A stretch of DNA of 64,000 nucleotides, from positions 15,625,501 to 15,689,500 of the forward strand of contig NC_003283.11 in assembly GCF_000002985.6 (NCBI RefSeq), read 5' to 3'. A program made the translations under genes and the position numbers. The notes under the pieces were generated by a model. That model saw only the letters and a program-made list of their open reading frames with translations, did no database searches and had not been told where the DNA came from. Shown here piece by piece: positions 10,065 to 21,482 of this stretch. The DNA is from Caenorhabditis elegans. Taxonomy: Eukaryota; Nematoda; Chromadorea; Rhabditida; Rhabditidae. Within the stretch, counting starts at the first letter, position 1; every line of letters starts with the position of its first letter.

Positions 10065-11740
10065 CTACAGCTGCTGTGACTGAGAACCAGCTTCAATATA
10101 AATCGATGGTTGAATTAAGTTAGTCGAGCTCAAACTGAATAAAATTCTCAAAAACTGCCTCGAACTAAAAGATGATAACAAAATGTTCATGTTCCTTTTG
10201 TTGCACGCCAAATATGAAAATTGAATGATAAGTGGTGTTGTGATGAAGTCAGTCGCTATTGTAAGATGGGTAAAGATGCTTGGCACAAAGAATCCATAAC
10301 GCATCGAGATAGCCAATATTAGGACATAGATCTGAAAAACTCGGTTACTCTGCTGTTTGGTTCTTTTTCCTAAACAGGCCCTACTCACCGACTTCAAAAT
10401 AAATACTACCATTGTCTGCCAGAGAACATACTTTTGTGGTTGATCAATCCGAGCTGTTGGTAAATTTGAATATTGCCGAATACTTATCATAATTGGAATG
10501 TAAAGAAGAGCCGATGCAAATATAAGAGCCATAAAGGACACACTTGTTATCTAGAACTTAAGGGGGTTCCGTTTTTTGTATAGAAACTTACTCCAAATAT
10601 TGTCTCGAGCATCATAACTGCTATCCCAAGATTTTTATTGTTGAAATAGGATACAATGATAATAACTCCGATTTCTTTCAAGACTATCAAAAAGTACATG
10701 AGTTTGATACTAACTTTCTTTTGAACTTTAACCAATACTTTCTCACTTGCCGGTAAAAAATATAATACAAATTTTAGGAATGCTAGCAGAAACATTAATA
10801 AATGGAATGATTGAATAAATATGTAAAGCGTGTAGAAAGTCAGGAATAATGCGATTGGCAGTAGGTAAAAGCTCAAGGTGCTGCAAGTTTTTGGCACCGT
10901 TTATTCAAAAAAAGACAGCGTCACTTACGAATCACTTAATTTTAAAACAAGGAAAGACTCGACAAATCAAGATTACAAATATCATGTATGCCATTTTTAT
11001 CATTACGCAGAAATGATTAGTGATTGGGAAGAGTAATGTCTGGAAGAAGCATGTTTTAAATTTGGATGGATTTCACGAGCCCCGCACTTGCTCACAAATA
11101 AAGATAACTGTCTTGTCTACTTTGCCTTGCTTTATTTTTGATTTTGAAGAGAAAGTGTACTTTTCAAGATGTTTCCAGAGGTATTTGTTGGGAAGTCACG
11201 TGAACGTCCTGTGTGGCACTAACGTGTTCGCCCGGACGTGAAGATCTTATCACAACATGCCACATATTTTTATTCAACTTGATGACAAATCAGTTCTTGC
11301 TTTTCTCGAGGATCTAATATACTCTTCTATCCTGCACATCTGCTTACTACCATTGTATTGCTTATTCTATTCTACAATAAACTCTCTTCTTGATACATTC
11401 AATACATAACAGTATTCGTTTTCGGAAAAGCCTAGTTTTTGGCAACCAGCAACTGCCGAAGTTGCCGAACGCTAAAATGTTCGGAAACCGGTACCTGTTG
11501 GTAGACGAAACTTCGGCAACTTTTCGGCCTCCGAATTCTGATTTGGAAAACTTTAAGGCCCCTTCGCCGCCTAAAGGCACAAACTCTCACCGTTTTATCT
11601 TTCATATAATTAATTTTATTCACGTAAAAATAAAATGGTAGAATTACTGAATAGACAAATATCAGGACTGCCGAAACCAGTAGAATACCGTTTCTCCAGT
11701 TCTCATCAATACTTACAAATTGAATTTGGGTAGAATTCAT
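10065..11740 (-). CDS. srz-type seven-TM chemoreceptor, intact, five exons
   Basis: Predicted chemosensory GPCR. Exons are 11740-11591, 11039-10936, 10880-10592, 10550-10389 and 10331-10065, giving 323 residues with consistent phases and no stop. Family marks: VILPFYFYVNKINYMKDK closing exon 1, LLFPITNHFCVMIKMAYM opening exon 2, FIQSFHLLMFLLAFLKFVLY with PASEK in TM3, ASALLYIPIMISIRQ and QPQKYVLWQTMVVF in TM5-TM6, and DFITTPLIIQFSYLACNKRN in TM7. The exon 2 donor (gtgattc) is weak and is needed to avoid a TGA two bases on; this is the least certain junction. The first intron is enlarged by a CGGCAA-type repeat. The tail ends GSQSQQL. It shares strand and exon plan with the neighbouring srz gene, consistent with tandem duplication. 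Confidence 0.82.
11430..11545. repeat. CGGCAA-type repeat, copy 2 (degenerate)
   Basis: Block with ggcaaccagcaactgccgaa, gttgccgaac and cttcggcaac words within the first intron of the intact srz gene. It resembles the copy at 7.6 kb but is eroded. Confidence 0.45.
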
Positions 11741-11915
11741 TTTTCAAAAAATAAAAGTCAGATTCATTTTGAGAAAAGGTCTTATGCACAGCTGCAATTA
11801 AGAGATCAAAGCTTTCAACTTAATTCTTTGAATTCCTAAAATTCCATTCAAAAATTTGATTATCAAAAATTTCATTATATACATATCGTCACAAAAATAA
11901 AGGAAATATGAAAAG

Positions 11916-13453
11916 TCATAATTTTTGAAACTCGTTGGGGTTTTGAGTCGATGACTCCATTGGTCTTACAATACTAGAACCATATTTCAAATTTAAAGAA
12001 TTTAATACGGTCGTGAACGATGAGAACATGAGGGTAATATTCCTCTTGGTGCATGTCAAATATGATATTTGAATAATTAGTGGTGTAGTGATAAAATCAG
12101 TTACAAGGACCATAGATATAAAGACACTCGACGAAAAATACCCGTCTCGCATTGAAAATAGGAGTACCGGAATGTAGATCTGAAATTTGTTTTTGAAATT
12201 TCTAGAGAAATAAATTAACTTCTTTGTGAACTATGTAAACTATGTGAACTATTAGTAACACCTGCATGCGCTGCAAAGTTATAGAAGTTCTTGGAACTTT
12301 CAGAAACCTCTCTATATAAAAAAAAAAACTATACGCGAAACTATACGTTTGAAACTTGTGGATACTTCTACAATATGTTGTATGCTTCTAGAAAATTTTG
12401 AATACTTTAAGACCGTTCTAGTAAGTTTTGAAAATTTTTGGAAGCTTTCAGAAACTTCTAGAAAGTTCATATTGCTCTAGCACATATGTAGCAAAAAAAA
12501 CGATAAATTAAAAAAAAACCATTTCTGAACCAACCGATTTGAAAATGATCACAATCATCGTTTGCCAGAAAATATACTTATGTGGTTTGTTTGTTTGTGC
12601 CGACACCAAATGAGTAAACTTTCGTATGCGAAACATAATTGGAACATATAGAAGTGCAGAGACAAGTAGGAGAACGCTCAGAACTACGCAAGTGATCTGA
12701 AAGTTTTTTTTCAAAATGAACAGTTGAGCAAACTCTCACCCCATAAACGGTCACAATTCTCAGCGAATCTGTTCCAGAACTTCTGTAGAGCTCATAAATT
12801 GCATCCATAAAACACGCGACTTCCTTTACGATAACGGCTGCATAAATATGCCATATTTTCAATTTCTTCCACAAAATAAGTATCGATTTCTCGGTGTGTG
12901 GAAAAAAGAATAAAACGAATCTTTCGGCGGCAAGCAGGAAAATCAACAAATGAAAAGTCTGAGTTGATACATAGGCAATGTAAAAAGTTGAAATGTTCAA
13001 CGCCTTTAACGGAAAGTTACTGAAAATATTAAATGCTATTTGTTCAGAAAATATTAGGACGGAAATTGAAGTTTTCAACCCAAATTAACGCTCGAAAATA
13101 ACTTTCTGTGTCAGGTGATAATGGAAATGCTTACAAAATTTTGAACTTGCAAATTATCAAAAAGCCAACCATCATAAGTGTGAACACAAGATATCCTATT
13201 TTGACCATTACAGAGAAATGATTTGTAATTGGGTATAAAATAGTCTAAAACAGGAATTTCTTCAAGGATTTGATGAAGTTTTTCTCACCGATTTATCTTT
13301 CTCACGATTAATCTTACCAACAAAAAGATAAAATGGAAGGATTAACGAATACATGAAAATGAGTAAGATGAATACTCCTGAAAACACGGTGACATTTTTA
13401 TCCTTGAAGTATAGAAACGTTTCATCATGCTCGTAGTTCTCGAGAGTATGCAT
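11916..13453 (-). CDS. srz-type seven-TM chemoreceptor, intact, five exons
   Basis: Predicted chemosensory GPCR, paralogue of the intact srz gene at 10.1 kb with the same five-exon plan: 13453-13289, 13244-13135, 13019-12740, 12696-12535 and 12179-11916. All phases agree; the product is 326 residues. Family marks: SLILPFYLFVGKINREKDK (exon 1), ILYPITNHFSVMVKIGYLV (exon 2), STQTFHLLIFLLAAERFVLF and HTEK (TM3), SALLYVPIMFRIRKFTH and KPHKYIFWQTMIVIIFK (TM5-TM6), DFITTPLIIQISYLTCTKRN (TM7). The AERF at the TM3 end replaces the more usual QRF. Intron 4 carries a degenerate repeat of ttctagaa-like words (about 12240-12480). The start is the only ATG before TM1. Confidence 0.85.
12240..12480. repeat. 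Degenerate ttctagaa-rich repeat in an intron
   Basis: Repeated words such as cttctagaaa, gttctagtaag and gaaacttctagaaag recur with variable spacing inside intron 4 of the srz gene. No coding content; unit boundaries are unclear. Confidence 0.35.
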
Positions 13454-13667
13454 ACTCGAAAATAAATAAATAGAAAAATATGCAAATAGGTTCAGCAGAT
13501 GAAAGTTGACTTACGAGGAGCAGGTGTAATTCAATTTAAAGATTGTACGATTGGTGTTTGTAATTTGGAGAACTCGTTGAACTATGATAGAGTTATTGGG
13601 GTTTTCAGAATAAAATAGATTGAGTTACTCGGCAAACTAATTTAGTTTTCTATTGCACATTGTAGCC

Positions 13668-13995
13668 TGTCAATTACACAAAGTTAGCAATGTGCGACAG
13701 AAAGTTGAAAAAGAGCGGCAGAAAGTATACAATGTGGAGCAAAAGGTTGGCAATGGGCGACAGAAAATTGGCAATATACAACAGAAAGTTGACAATTTTT
13801 GGTAGAAAGTTAACATAGTAGGTCTGAAAAATGAGATTAAATGAGATAAAAAGATTAACAATGAGCGATAGATTGTAGGGAATGTGCGTCAAAAAATTGG
13901 CTATCTTCGACAGAAAAGTTGAGAGCGTGCGACACAAACATGGCAATCATAAATGACATAAAGTTGGGAATGTTCGACAATAAGGTTACAATTTT
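13668..13995. repeat. Degenerate minisatellite, ~25-30-bp unit
   Basis: About ten imperfect copies of a unit like gttggcaatgtgcgacagaa recur (13681, 13745, 13775, 13800, 13875, 13925, 13965 regions). The two open frames on the minus strand are products of this periodicity, not genes. It lies between divergent receptor genes. Confidence 0.6.
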
Positions 13996-14878
13996 CTATG
14001 ACATATGACTAAGTTTTAAGACGGACAGCTGCTCTGATTCTGAGCAAAAAACAAGAGCTGACAAATTTCAAGACTGACTATTTATAGGCAGATGAAAATT
14101 AAAAATTAAGTGAAAAATCCTAATAAATTCATGGGGGCAAATATATATTTCATTTGCCTTTTTTTCTTTGCCTAAAAATGTGCTCCAACAATACTAGTCT
14201 ATTCGCTACTGATGATTTTTTTGCCACAACTTTTCACATCCTCGCCATCATCGGAATACCACTTCATATTTTTGGAGCCTATGTTATTTTGACGAAAACT
14301 CCGTTGAAAATGAAAAGTGTTCGAGCCAGCATATTCCTGCTCCATTTTGTCGGAGCATTTGCCGATGTTTACCTTAGTTCTATGGCAGCTCCGGTGATCC
14401 TTCTTCCTGTCTGTGCAGGCTATCCACTAGGAGTTTCTTGGGCACTTGGAATTCCTACTGATGTTCAGACATATTGGCTTGACGTTTATTGGATGTGAGT
14501 TCGGTGTTCCTGTGCGCCTGCCTACTTTCCTACATACCTTCGTGCCTACCAGCACCCCTAAATCGATCTTTTGCAGTACTTTCCGTGACGATTCTCGTAT
14601 TCTTCGAGGAACGTTATCACCACCTGGTCAATATAAACTTGTCCAATGAAATACGTAGCTTGAAGCGAAATATCTATGTATTTGTTCATTACACTATTGC
14701 AGTGACATACATTATACCAGTTTTTGTGAATCTATAAGATCAAAAACTGGGTAAAGTGTCCATACATCAGGTGATTAGGAGTTAACCCCGCCTGACAAGA
14801 TTTGGCTCCGGAAAATTGAAAAGTCGAAAAAAAAAATGTTCCGAAAATTAACCATAAAATATGATTTTTTAACTATTA

Positions 14879-16247
14879 CGTCAGTCAATAAGTTTTGTCG
14901 TTTTTTCTCAGTTTTGATTTTTTCTTAGATATTTTTTTGTGGTTATATAGAGGACTGTTAGTAATGACAAGCCCAACAATATTAGCCATATCAGACTACT
15001 TCCAGATATTTTAAATGTCAGAACTGTCATGACGAAAAAAATTATTTTTTTCGATTCTTTTTATTTTTTGGCGAAATGAAAAAGTTTATATGCCCTGATG
15101 TATTAAGCAGATAGTTGAATAAAAATCTGCAATAACAGCTTCAGGCATGGCTTTTTGGTCACGTCATATTCGTTTAAGTTGTCAAAAATGCTTCCAAAAA
15201 TGATTTTTTAAACTTTGAAGGAAGCTAACTTCCGCAATGTGCAAGATACAAAAAAGTGATCAATTACAAAATTAATAACAGATTAAATAATCACTTTTTA
15301 ATTTTTCACATTTTCGTAGTTGAAACTTTTGTCATATTTTAAGTGTTGGAGAAGATATCAGACATTTAAGCGAACTCGTCCAAATTTGTGAAAAATTTCA
15401 AAAATCATCGTGAAAAAATTTCGAAAAAAGAATTTTCAGAGAAAAAGGCCTAAACATTTTTGAATATGAATAAGTAACTTTTAACTAAAACTTTGCATAT
15501 ACTTTCATTGGTCAGCTTTACTCTTGTGGAGAGAAAAACAGAACTTTGTAGGATTTTCCCATTATTAAAAAACTACGCATATTTGTTTCTTTGATGATTA
15601 ATATTTTTGCAAAAACCTTAGATATGACAAAAGTTTCAACTACAAAAATGTGAAAAATTAAAAAGTGATTATTTAATCTGTTGAACAAAACTTCGGCAAA
15701 CGACTGGCTTTGGAGTTACAGGCGAAAATCTGGAAAAAGGGTGTTTATTGAAACTTGGGCTTGGCTTGTTTCAACTGACTGTAACTTAGCAGCGGGTAAA
15801 GATAGAAACAAGTGGTAAACTGCTAAAATGTAGTAATTAATGTGCTTATTAATGTTGTAATTGATCACTTTTTTGTATCTTGCACATTGCGGAAGTTAGC
15901 GTCCTTCAAAGTTTAAAAAATCATTTTTGCAAGCATTTTTGACAACTTAAACGAATATGGCGTGACCAAAAAGCCATGCCTGAAGCTGTTATTGCAGATT
16001 TTTATTCAACTATCTGTTTAATACATCAGGGCATATGAACTTTTTCATTTCGCCAAAAAATAAAAAAAATCGAAAAAAATAATTTTTTTTCGTCATGACA
16101 GTTCTGGCATTTAAAATATCTGGAAGTAGTTCTGATATGGCTAATATTGTTGGGCTTGTCATTACTAACAGTCCTCTATATAACCACAAAAAAATATCTA
16201 AGAAAAAATCTAAACTGAGAAAAAACGACAAAACTTATTGACTGACC
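14879..16247. mobile_element. 1.37-kb palindromic DNA transposon-like element
   Basis: The left arm (14879-15337) reappears as reverse complement in the right arm (15622-16247). Examples: gtcagtcaataagttttgtc near 14880 against gacaaaacttattgactgac near 16227, and gtgatcaattac near 15258 against gtaattgatcac near 15857. The right arm carries an extra ~165 bp (about 15682-15850) absent from the left. Flanking bases are TA on both sides (14877-14878, 16248-16249), the target duplication of Tc1/mariner elements. No transposase frame is visible, so it is non-autonomous. Confidence 0.75.
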
Positions 16248-16309
16248 TAATAGCTTTGTTTATATTGGTGAGAAAAAACATAATATTTTAATCAAAAAAG
16301 AAGATCAAT

Positions 16310-16425
16310 GACCAAAATTTTAAGCTAATTTTCGAAAAATCGAAAATTGTTTCGAAATATCGGAAAATCGAAAAACGAAAAATTTTCGATTTTTCGACGA
16401 AAAAATCGAAAAACCGACACCGTTG
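16310..16425. repeat. Simple cgaaaaat-type repeat
   Basis: Runs of ttcgaaaaatcgaaaa and its complement form an AT-rich quasi-palindrome within the disrupted srh intron. No coding content. Confidence 0.5.
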
Positions 16426-17138
16426 GCCTGGAGCTAGACCACTTTAAAAGCCTGACAAGACTGATTTTTCAAACAACACACATTTCAGAGTCTTCCGTGT
16501 CTTTCTAACGATATCCTAAAGCGTCCTGGATTCCTAGTCCTTTCAGTTGGTAACCTCGAGATATCATTTTGCGTTGGTGGTATGATCATTCTAATTGTTC
16601 CTCAAGGCTTCTTCTACATTATGTCAATATTCTATTTTCTTTGGAAGTTAAACTCTCCCAGCCAGTCACGTGCTACCGCTCGCCTATGTGCGCTCAAATA
16701 TTCATCCCATTTGTTGTGATTGTGATTCCAACCGTATATTGCACGTATTCTGTGATTTTTGAATATCATAATCAGGGTTAGCAATTTTCGGATACATTCA
16801 AAAATTGGTTTAATTTTGAGATTCAGGCGCAACAAACATTGCTATGGCTTGCTTTGCACTTCACGGAATTTTATCAACAGTGACGTTGGTTGTAGTGCAT
16901 ACCCCGTATCGTGAAGCAACTCAAAAAACAATTTGTTTCTGGTCGAAGCCCAGGTTGATTGTCAGGAGAATTGCTGCGATGCCAAGCAGATCAATGTGAA
17001 CTAAAAGGAATTGCAAATTAACTCTATATCTTTTTTTTGAAAATTTAAATTCCCGCTCAAGCAACTCTACTCGAGAATTTTTACCCCTTTCAATGTTTTG
17101 GTATATATCATTTCATTAATTTTAAACACATACATTAT

Positions 17139-17792
17139 TTAGATAAGCCCATATTTCTTAAGACTCTCTGCATAAATCTTCTGATCTTCCACGGGCATTG
17201 ATTTGACAAAGTTTTGCGCTTCGGTAGTGTACTCGGCCATAAATTTATCTGCTGCCGATTTGTTGGACTGAACGACTGGGTATTGGCTCACAAACTTTTG
17301 GCTCAGGTTGTTCAAGCCATCAATCGAACTTTGCGACATTCCAGCTGATTTCATTTCGGCGTTGTACTCCTCTTCTGCAAAATACGTATACCTTTAGATT
17401 TAAATTAAAAGTGGAGTACCGAAAACTATGATTTTGCTTTTTGTTTCAAACAAAAAATTGTTCAAAACTAGCGAATTTCGTAATGAAAAGTTCTGAAAAT
17501 TTTCTTTTAAACAGTTGAGGCCTATTTTTAGCTCAAATCTCGAATTTTTAAAAATTACTTTCCGCAAGATCGGACTTTGTCGAGATGGCAAAACTTTTTT
17601 TTCAAAACTTTGTTTTTGAGAAATTTTAAAAACGTCTCAATACGAAATTTGGTAGTTTTGGAAAATCTTGGTGTAAGTCTCAGATTTCGGAACTTCAATT
17701 TCAAATATCTTAAACTTACGACTTGGAAGGTTCATCGTGGCATGAGCCATCACTGCGAAGACAACCAGAACGATAGACAGTTGCTTGAACAT
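17139..17792 (-). CDS. Small secreted protein, copy A
   Basis: Two exons, 17792-17720 and 17374-17139, joined in phase (gtaagt to tttgcag), encode 102 residues. The first ~19 residues are a classic signal peptide (MFKQLSIVLVVFAVMAHA), so the mature protein should be a secreted, mostly helical peptide of ~83 residues without cysteines. Conserved blocks are AGMSQSSIDGLNNLSQKF, YPVVQSNKSAADKFMAEY and QNFVKSMPVEDQ, ending KKYGLI. A nearly identical gene lies at 21483-22136 and a diverged paralogue at 22617-23304. TATAAAAAG lies about 40 bases upstream of the ATG. The function is not recognisable. The intron is longer than the coding sequence and equally conserved with copy B, showing that the duplication is recent. 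Confidence 0.82.
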
Positions 17793-17830
17793 TTTGAGTG
17801 TTTTTGTTTAATTTTTCAAATTTTGGTTCA

Positions 17831-17839
17831 CTTTTTATA
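17831..17839 (-). promoter_or_regulatory. TATA box of secreted-protein copy A
   Basis: TATAAAAAG on the minus strand, ~40 bases before the start codon. The same box is present at the same distance in copy B, and a TATAAAAG occupies the equivalent place in the third paralogue. Confidence 0.55.
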
Positions 17840-17879
17840 CGGTCTATTTGTTCAAATCCGATGGAGGGGGTTGTAGACA

Positions 17880-17946
17880 GTTTCGTATTTTGATGATCTG
17901 TATGTGTTTAGTGCAGGTTTCATTGGAAAATACGAATTTTGTGACG
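17880..17946. promoter_or_regulatory. Paired upstream motif TTTCGTATTTTG / AAATACGAATTTTGTGA
   Basis: Two half-motifs in inverted orientation, tttcgtatttt at 17881 and aaaatacgaattttgtga near 17927, lie ~90-150 bases before copy A. The pair is repeated at 22226-22290 (copy B) and in a diverged form at 22484-22536 before the third paralogue. Confidence 0.5.
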
Positions 17947-17986
17947 GCAAAAACTTCTGAAACAAAATTATGAAATTTAAAGTAAA

Positions 17987-19374
17987 TTTTTTAATTTAAA
18001 GTATAATTTTCTAAGAAGTGTAAAAAAATAATTTTTTAAACCTGTAAAACCTGTGAGTTTGCAACACCGGGCCGTCCTGTTTATCCAACTCTCTGTTGTT
18101 GGATTTCTGTCGTATTTTACAAAAATAAACAATGTTACAAAATAAATAAATAAATATGAATTATCAACAATTCTCATGACCAATCAATTCGCTGGGTTTT
18201 TTATATTTTTCAGACGAATGGATGTTTCATGAGTTTGTTCAACTGAAGCCGCGTTCAGACTGAGAGCCTTATATATTGAATCTAACACGTGTTTGAGCAT
18301 TACTGAAAATAGTTTTTTTTTTTAATTTTAGACATTGAAAGGGGTCACTCACTCTATGCCTATGAATTTTTCCCGGAAAACGTTAAAAGTGGGAAACTAT
18401 TGAAAAATCATCGTAGTTTTTTCCAGCAATTTCTAATTTTCAGACAATTTTTGGGCACTTTTCCAATGGTTTCAACTTGAATAAAGTATATTTTCAGATA
18501 AAGCGAATATTTTTTAAAAATATTTTTCTATATTCTGCCAATAAATTTTGTTGAAAAATATAGGGCATATATTTTTATTTTTATTAAACCATTTCCAACA
18601 AAATTATTCCTCAGTCGGTTTTTAATTTTAACCATAGTATCTTTTTCTGGGGGATCCGAAAAGAATAATAAAAATAATATAACGAGTGGATAAATCTATG
18701 ACTAATAGTAAGGTACTACATTGCCTTGTTATCCTATATTTTTTTGTATTTGGATTGTATGAGATTCTAATATGATTTCTATAAATTATTCTATAAAACC
18801 AATAACAAAAGGAAATAACGTCTAAAATCAAATTTTAGTTTTTTAGTTTTGTAAAACCATTTCAAAAGTATATTTTCCAATACGTTTTCCATTCATTTCT
18901 TTTGAAAACGATAATTTAATCAAAACTTGAACTGAATTAGATTTGAATTTTGATGTTTACAATTCGAAAAAACTAATTCAAAACTTGGAAAAAAAGGATC
19001 ACTTAAAATTTTCAGAATGGTCAGCATTTTTGGGCCAGGTACAAATGTTAGAAATTTCAGAATTTTTAATGGAAGTTTTGGTGAATTTTCAAACTTTCAA
19101 TAAAAAGTTTGCAAAATTTTAATAGGTGAACACTTAGTAATTGCCACTTTTTGACTGTAAATTGAAAATTTTCGAAAAATTCTTGAATTTTTTTTTTACA
19201 AATTTCAAATACAATCATCTACTTTTTTCAATGACAAATCTAAACCTTACTTTAAGATTGACCAAACTTATTCCTAAATTTAAAAACAAAAATTGTCCAT
19301 TCAAAAAGTTATAGGCAATTTTATAAGCAATTTTGCAATTTTTCCAATCTCCTGATTACAGAATTTTGGACAAA
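17987..19374. other. Intergenic, no gene recognised
   Basis: AT-rich DNA without a supported gene. A short hairpin (atccaactctctgttgttggat, split over 18083-18104) is present. Many open frames are short and A/T-driven. Confidence 0.4.
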
Positions 19375-20978
19375 ATGGAGCTAAAATCATCAAACTCTAT
19401 GAAACCAGCTTCCTACCAAAATTGGGTAACAATCGCCCAACTTGTCGCCCAAATCGGATTTTTTACAACCACAGTTTTCTGTGGAATTCTGATTTTTCTC
19501 ACCGTTTTCGGTGGACAGAAAAATTTTGGCAGTTATAAAAACTTGCTAGTTTTGTTTTCTACAGTCGGAATATTTTTCTCTGTCGTCGAATTGACACTGT
19601 ATCCGGTAAGAGACATGCATTTTTGAAATGAAGTGGTAGTTAAAAAAAAAGTTATTTTAGAATGTACATTCCTTCTATGCCGGATACTTCTTCTACAGTA
19701 CCCAACGCCCATTTGGTCTCAAAATTGAAATTGTACAAGTTTTAATGGCATTTTATACATCTATCTATGCATCTACAATATGCATGTTAGCTGTCCAATT
19801 TGTATATCGATACTGGGCGATTTTCAAGTAACTATGATAAAAAATAAAGCAATATCAATATTTTATTTTATTACAGTGAGAGCCTACTCCATTACTTCAA
19901 AGGATGGCGTTTTCTGTTTAGTATTGCCTACTCGTTTATTGTTGGAGCACAGTGGGGATTATCCATATACTTTTTCGATGAAATGGACGACTATACGGAT
20001 AATTACATGAGGTAGGTCATTACAAATTTTAACAACTGGACTAACTACTCGGCATTTTGGATCAGCTTTAAATCGTACTTTGCCAGTTTACAACCATTTT
20101 TAGGGAAAATTGTTCTTTTCAAATTTTCGAATTGATTTTTCTAGCGGAACAAAATTATTGTAACTTTCTAGATGATTTTTTAATTAGTGTTGTTGGAATT
20201 TATTAGTTCTTTCTAAAATTAACATCAGTAGGTACCCCAGATTTTGAGTTCTAATGGAAAATAGCTTTTTTTGCAAAATGTTAAAGTTTTCAAATTTAAA
20301 ATATAGTTTTCTAACTGAAAATGTTTTTTTTAATGTTTTAGTAGTGTTTTTCACAATTGCGAAACAAAAATTCAGAAACGAAATGTGGGAACGGTACGAT
20401 ATCAATATTAGCCAAGTCGCGAAAATGGCATTGGTTGCTTATAATGATGATGGCTCAATTCGATGGTGGAACGTCTGTTGCATAATTGACATGACAGTTT
20501 TCATGATTGTACAATATTCAATTGTCATCTACTGTGCAGTTGTTATGTATCAAAAAATGGAAGAAAAATTGCAACTTGTGTCTGCGTCGCTGCGAGAACT
20601 CCATCGTCAATTTTTCAAGACCCTAATTATGCAAATACTGTCCCCGACAATCTGTTTATTTGCTCCAGTGGTTTTTATAATCTATCTCCCAATTTTCAAT
20701 TTTGAAGTGAGCATTCCAACGGGGATGTTTTTATGTGCATTCACACTGTATCCTGCATTGGATGCATTGATTATAATGTACATTGTCAAAGACTACAGAA
20801 AATCTGCAAAAAGTTAGTTATACACATACATATGCAGCAAAAAAGCTCATTAAAAATTACAGGAATATTGAAAATCATGATGGATTCGATATATAAAAGT
20901 TTAGATCTACAACCGACCCGAGTTGAACAAACACGGACTTCGTCCATGCCTCCAAGCAACCTGCAAAATTATTTATAG
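19375..20978 (+). CDS. Str-superfamily seven-TM chemoreceptor, intact, five exons
   Basis: Predicted chemosensory GPCR. Exons are 19375-19605, 19661-19827, 19877-20011, 20376-20812 and 20863-20978. All junctions are GT-AG with matching phases and encode 361 residues. Marks: GSYKNLLVLFSTVGIFFSVV (TM2 region), ICMLAVQFVYRYWAIF (end of TM3, equivalent to the IHFIYRY motif), RWWNVCCIIDM before TM5, LHRQFFKTLIMQILSPTICL (TM6 start), and FTLYPALDALIIMYIVKDYR (TM7). The arrangement fits the Str superfamily; str or srj is most likely, srd less so. The start is the ATG at 19375; no better upstream ATG exists. It lies between the two halves of a recent duplication but is not itself duplicated. Confidence 0.83.
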
Positions 20979-21479
20979 CAAATTACCACATTTTCATCTA
21001 TATTAGTAACAATGCCATTTTTAGGCTTAGAATAAACCCGTCAATAAGTACCAAAAAAGCATATCGCGTATGTCTACTCTGTAGTTTGCATTCGATAGCT
21101 AAAGTTTCAGAATAGTTACTCCCTAGTCAGTACGAAACTTTTACACCACTTCATCTTTAATATATCTGTTGTGTGGTCCTGTGCATACTAGATGCTATAT
21201 CTATAGTTTGATCTATGCGGCATGTCTGCGGTGACCTGCATTCTTCCTTGCTTTGTTGTTCCTGTCCTACCTGTGTAGGAGGTAATTGTGAATGGGAGTC
21301 ATTCTAGTCCCAATGCCTAGCCACTGAGCGGTTGCTCAGTGGTCCTCTTGTATTCACAATTCCTCATATTATCTTTACTAATAGATATTACTATCTACAA
21401 TTGTGAGGACAAAACAATATCAATTCAATCGTTTAAAAAAATTGAAATGAATGATTTTATTGATTTCCAACAAATGCGA
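20979..21479. other. Intergenic with inverted-repeat segment
   Basis: No gene recognised. Gaggtaattgtgaat near 21280 and attcacaattcctc near 21352 are inverted partners around a strong small hairpin, ccactgagcggttgctcagtgg (21321-21342, split here by its loop). This may be a small MITE or a structured RNA; neither can be decided by eye. Confidence 0.4.
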
Positions 21480-21482
21480 AAT

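Larger units (their letters stand above)
14178..16999 (+). pseudogene. srh-type chemoreceptor pseudogene split by a palindromic element
   Basis: Exons at 14178-14494, 14577-14750, 16489-16776 and 16827-16999 carry srh marks: PLHIFGAYVILTKTPLKMKS and PVCAGYPLG (first), VTILVFFEERYHHL (second), SLPCL, RPGFLVLSVG and FIPFVVIVIPTVY (third), and ALHGILSTVTLVVVHTPYRE (last). Three defects disable it: the exon 1-exon 2 junction is out of phase, a TAA at 14735-14737 stands where srh proteins read Asn-x-Pro-Asp-Gln, and exon 3 shifts frame near 16690 after SRATARL. The second intron carries a 1.37-kb inverted-repeat element. The last exon is still open to its normal TGA. Confidence 0.78.
17136..17986. 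repeat. Segmental duplication, unit 1 (with 21480-22333)
   Basis: About 850 bp including the whole secreted-protein gene, its intron and its promoter are repeated 4344 bases downstream in the same orientation. Only a handful of differences are visible (for example cacgggcattg against cacaggcattg, and one short indel in the promoter near 17820). Similarity starts at tttagataagccc and stops after gaaatttaaagt. Confidence 0.85.

Noticed and set aside
13670-13946. Two minus-strand hydrophobic frames rich in Phe, Leu and Thr
   Set aside because: They are produced by the minisatellite period and have no partner exons.
14446-14737. Independent plus-strand open frames of 67 and 82 codons
   Set aside because: Both overlap intron 1 and exon 2 of the srh pseudogene; the second carries its VFFEERYHHL motif and is not a separate gene.
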